Shown here: piece after piece, positions 15,974 to 17,693 of the stretch | Layout of the letters: each line of letters starts with the position of its first letter | Position numbering within the stretch: position 1 is the stretch's first letter | Source of the DNA: Oscillospiraceae bacterium | GTDB taxonomy: Bacteria; Bacillota; Clostridia; Oscillospirales; Ruminococcaceae | Direction: 5' to 3' | Length of the DNA stretch: 17,693 nt | NCBI GenBank assembly: GCA_018110855.1 | Contig: JAGBFZ010000384.1 | Location: 1 to 17,693, forward strand | Program-made: the position numbers and the translations under genes | Notes under the pieces: generated by a model | Database searches by the model: none | What the model was told of the DNA's origin: nothing | Seen by the model: only the letters and a program-made list of their open reading frames with translations

Positions 15974-15974
15974 C

Positions 15975-17324
15975 TCAGCCCGCAGCTCCCTTGATATTTT
16001 TAATAATATCCTCAATGGTTTCCTTAGTCCTTGAATCGGTTGCCACAGCTTCGGCAATGCTGTCAATGTAAAAGGAAACGGTTGAATGATTCTTGCCGCC
16101 CAGCTCGGCGCCGATGTTCTGAAGCGAAAGCTGAGTCATCTCCTTGATGACGTAAGCTGCCACCTTTCTTGCCGTCGAGATCTGAGAGGATCTCTTCATG
16201 CTTCTGATATCGTCGCTTGTAACGCCGTAAATTCCCGCAACCTCACCGATTATCCTGTCCACCGTAACGGGAGCGATGGTATCATCGCTGAGTATCTCTC
16301 TTATGGCGTTCATAGCCTGAGTCATGGTGGGTGGAGTACCCATAAGGTGCTGAGAAGCCTTGAGCTTTTTAACGCAGCCCTCAAGCTGTCTGATATCAGC
16401 CTTGAGCCTTGTGGCGATCGTATCTATCACATCGTCTGTGAGTGTGAGATTCAGAAGATCCGCCTTGCGCCTTATTATGGCAACTCTTGTTTCAAAATCG
16501 GGAGGAGTGATATCCGCAATAAGACCCCATTCAAAACGGGTCCTGATGCGTTCCTCAAGAGTTTTGATGTCCTTGGGAGGCCTGTCCGAGGTGAGGATTA
16601 TCTGCTTGCCCTGACTGTGGAGCTCGTTGAAGGTGTGGAAAAATTCCTCCTGAGTGGATTCCTTTCCCGAGATAAACTGAATGTCGTCCATTAAAAGAAC
16701 ATCAGCACTGCGGTATTTTTTTCGGAAATCGTGAGTAGTCTGCTCTCTGATGGCATTGATAAGCTCATTGGTAAAAGCCTCGCCCGTAACGTAAACGATG
16801 TAGGTATCGGGCCTTGCAGCCTTGATGGCATTGGAAACAGCAGTCAGCAGATGAGTTTTGCCCAGTCCCGAGGGACCGTGTATAAATAACGGATTATAGG
16901 CGCTGCCCAGATTTTTTGAGACCGCAACGCAGGCAGCGTGAGCAAATTCGTTTGATTTTCCAACGATAAAGGTGTCGAAGGTGTAGTCATATTCAGCGTT
17001 TGAAAAGGTAAGCTCCAGCTCTTCTCTGTCCTTTATGGGCTTGGAGTCGTTCTCATCGGAAAGCTCAGCAGGGGAGATATTTATCTCCACATCGAAGCCC
17101 ATAACGTTCAGGAAGGCATCCTTCAGGATCTTTTCGTAATTTTTCAGGATAATGCCCTGCTGAAACTTTGACTGAACGGTAAAATAAGCCACGTTATCCT
17201 CAAGCTTCACAGGCTTCATGGATTTTATCCACATATCGAAGGCAACGGAGGTCAGCTCGCCGTTTACCACCTTCTGATGGATAAGGTCCAGGACCTTTTC
17301 AAAAACCTCGTCGAAAGATTTCAT
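15975..17324 (-). CDS. dnaA: Chromosomal replication initiator protein DnaA with unusual DNA-binding signature
   Basis: 449 residues from the ATG at 17324 (GGGG six bases upstream; MKSFDEVFEKVLDLI is the usual family start). In-frame ATG 17336 and TTG 17360 have no better ribosome site. DnaA-ATP binds origin boxes and opens DNA. Domain I ~1-85, short linker II ~86-108, AAA+ III ~109-325 with Walker A GPSGLGKT (150-157), Walker B VLLMDDIQF (209-217) and the Arg-finger box ERIRTRFEWGL (258-268); domain IV ~355-449. In domain IV the near-invariant GGRDHTTV reads GGKNHSTV (409-416: Asn412, His413, Ser414), and the A-x-PRQ segment reads STARK (383-387). These positions make base and backbone contacts in the E. 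coli DnaA-DNA structure, so altered box preference is plausible. Two promoters lie upstream. Confidence 0.97.
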   Translation of the reverse strand: MKSFDEVFEKVLDLIHQKVVNGELTSVAFDMWIKSMKPVKLEDNVAYFTVQSKFQQGIILKNYEKILKDAFLNVMGFDVEINISPAELSDENDSKPIKDREELELTFSNAEYDYTFDTFIVGKSNEFAHAACVAVSKNLGSAYNPLFIHGPSGLGKTHLLTAVSNAIKAARPDTYIVYVTGEAFTNELINAIREQTTHDFRKKYRSADVLLMDDIQFISGKESTQEEFFHTFNELHSQGKQIILTSDRPPKDIKTLEERIRTRFEWGLIADITPPDFETRVAIIRRKADLLNLTLTDDVIDTIATRLKADIRQLEGCVKKLKASQHLMGTPPTMTQAMNAIREILSDDTIAPVTVDRIIGEVAGIYGVTSDDIRSMKRSSQISTARKVAAYVIKEMTQLSLQNIGAELGGKNHSTVSFYIDSIAEAVATDSRTKETIEDIIKNIKGAAG

Positions 17325-17409
17325 ACAAAACCCCATTTCGGAGCGGAAGAAAAACCGCAAAAATCAAGCGTCTGCACCCTCAGAAGGCACATCGCCGCTA
17401 TACTAATAT

Positions 17410-17438
17410 ATTATACCATATTAACGAAAAAAAAGCAA
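17410..17438 (-). promoter_or_regulatory. Proximal dnaA promoter P2
   Basis: On the minus strand TTGCTT (17438-17433), 17-bp spacer, TATAAT (17415-17410), with TGG before the -10 (extended -10). Predicted start near 17403, a leader of about 79 nt. Confidence 0.8.
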
Positions 17439-17448
17439 GCACTTTTTT

Positions 17449-17515
17449 GCGGGGGACGCCCCTCGGCGAGGGCGCGTTGTTAATATGTAAAGATTTGTCA
17501 GTTTTGTCACCGCGC
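17449..17515 (-). repeat. 67-bp dispersed intergenic repeat, copy B
   Basis: Inverted relative to copy A (2876-2942), same length, 52 of 67 bases identical. It lies between the two dnaA promoters, so a transcript from the distal promoter contains it in sense orientation. The G/C-rich half forms the same hairpin as copy A, with one paired change (A-T in A at 2919/2932, C-G here at 17472/17459) that keeps pairing. Confidence 0.85.
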
Positions 17516-17599
17516 AATTGATTTATCGGCAAATTATAATATGATCTATGCAGCTGATTTTTACTGCAGCTTCTTAAAGAGGATATCTGCACTTATATA

Positions 17600-17628
17600 A
17601 TTATAGCACAAAAGTTCTAATTTGTCAA
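17600..17628 (-). promoter_or_regulatory. Distal dnaA promoter P1 (perfect sigma-A consensus)
   Basis: On the minus strand TTGACA (17628-17623), 17-bp spacer, TATAAT (17605-17600), with TGC before the -10. Both hexamers are perfect. The leader to dnaA would be about 270 nt and includes repeat copy B and P2. Confidence 0.88.
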
Positions 17629-17647
17629 TACTATTTAAGAAAAAATA

Positions 17648-17676
17648 TTTCGAAAGATCTCATAAGAGTGTATAAA
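17648..17676 (+). promoter_or_regulatory. Possible divergent promoter leading out of the window
   Basis: TTTCGA (17648-17653), 17-bp spacer, TATAAA (17671-17676) on the plus strand. In Bacillota the gene divergent from dnaA is usually rpmH; no coding start is visible before the window ends, so this is tentative. The rest of 17325-17693 holds no gene: only the two dnaA promoters, the repeat and a short inverted repeat TGCAG/CTGCA (about 17549-17568). Confidence 0.35.
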
Positions 17677-17693
17677 TATTTCAAAAAAGGATA

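Larger units (their letters stand above)
15279..15974. other. oriC: Chromosomal replication origin (oriC), dnaA-dnaN intergenic region
   Basis: A 696-bp gap without a supported gene, A/T-rich, between dnaA and dnaN, the usual place of the unwinding part of oriC in Bacillota. It holds: ten plus-strand and one minus-strand TGTTGAAA-type sites; many TTTTGTAA motifs; a 16-bp direct repeat with 31-bp period (15336-15382); a DnaA-trio-like stretch beside a G/C cluster (15375-15401); and a palindromic site pair (15712-15730). Frames of 60-80 residues inside it lack ribosome sites and are Lys/Phe low-complexity translations. No canonical TTATCCACA is present. Function as origin follows from gene context and motif clustering. 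Confidence 0.88.

Noticed and set aside
17225..17233. A perfect TTATCCACA DnaA box.
   Set aside because: It lies inside the dnaA coding sequence (WIKS region), is single and not clustered; chance is likely, although a weak regulatory role cannot be excluded.

Overview
The window is the chromosomal replication-origin region of a Bacillota bacterium, most likely a Clostridia member of the Ruminococcus/Oscillospiraceae type. The grounds are the gene order dnaA-dnaN-yaaA-recF-remB-gyrB-gyrA, which matches Bacillus subtilis except for one extra gene; strong AAGGAG-type ribosome sites; consensus sigma-A promoters; and a cell-surface protein ending in a TG-motif/hydrophobic/KRK anchor with ETEAPAEEAVE repeats. 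The genus is an inference from style, not from a database match.

Layout. (1) 1-1070, plus strand: the end of a sortase-type surface protein with five 33-bp repeats and a strong terminator, then a two-gene unit encoding a 71-aa coiled-coil protein and a 47-aa miniature protein that looks like a free-standing sorting signal (IPATGN, one membrane helix, KKKK). (2) 1081-2860, plus strand: an SPFH/YdjI-like protein with three C-terminal zinc ribbons, then a small polytopic membrane protein and a strong terminator. (3) 2876-4538: a 67-bp dispersed repeat, a promoter, an HtrA-type membrane-anchored protease and a bidirectional terminator. (4) 4547-5928, minus strand: rsmE and a Crp/Fnr-type regulator, translationally coupled. 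(5) 6039-6287, plus strand: a lone feoA, divergent from rsmE across a short region with two ACAGACTGT palindromes. (6) 6272-17324, minus strand: from the origin outward, dnaA, oriC, dnaN, yaaA, recF, remB, gyrB, a two-helix membrane protein, gyrA, and a GH16 glycosidase without a signal peptide. (7) 17325-17693: the dnaA promoter region, with two strong promoters separated by a second copy of the 67-bp repeat.

The most notable part is the 696-bp dnaA-dnaN intergenic region. It has no canonical TTATCCACA boxes. Instead it carries a dense array of TGTTGAAA/CGTTGAAA sites (complement TTTCAACA), nearly all in one orientation, plus many TTTTGTAA(C) motifs. At its dnaN end, one such site is followed by a G/C cluster and trinucleotides of the DnaA-trio type, the layout of the basal origin unwinding element. 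The DnaA protein itself has unusual residues in the DNA-recognition part of domain IV (GGKNHSTV where GGRDHTTV is usual; ARK where PRQ is usual). A DnaA and DnaA-box pair that have diverged together is the simplest explanation; it is an inference.

Together the minus-strand cluster provides initiator, clamp, recombination mediator, biofilm/matrix-type regulator and gyrase, all transcribed away from the origin. The left part is cell-envelope oriented (surface protein, SPFH protein, HtrA).
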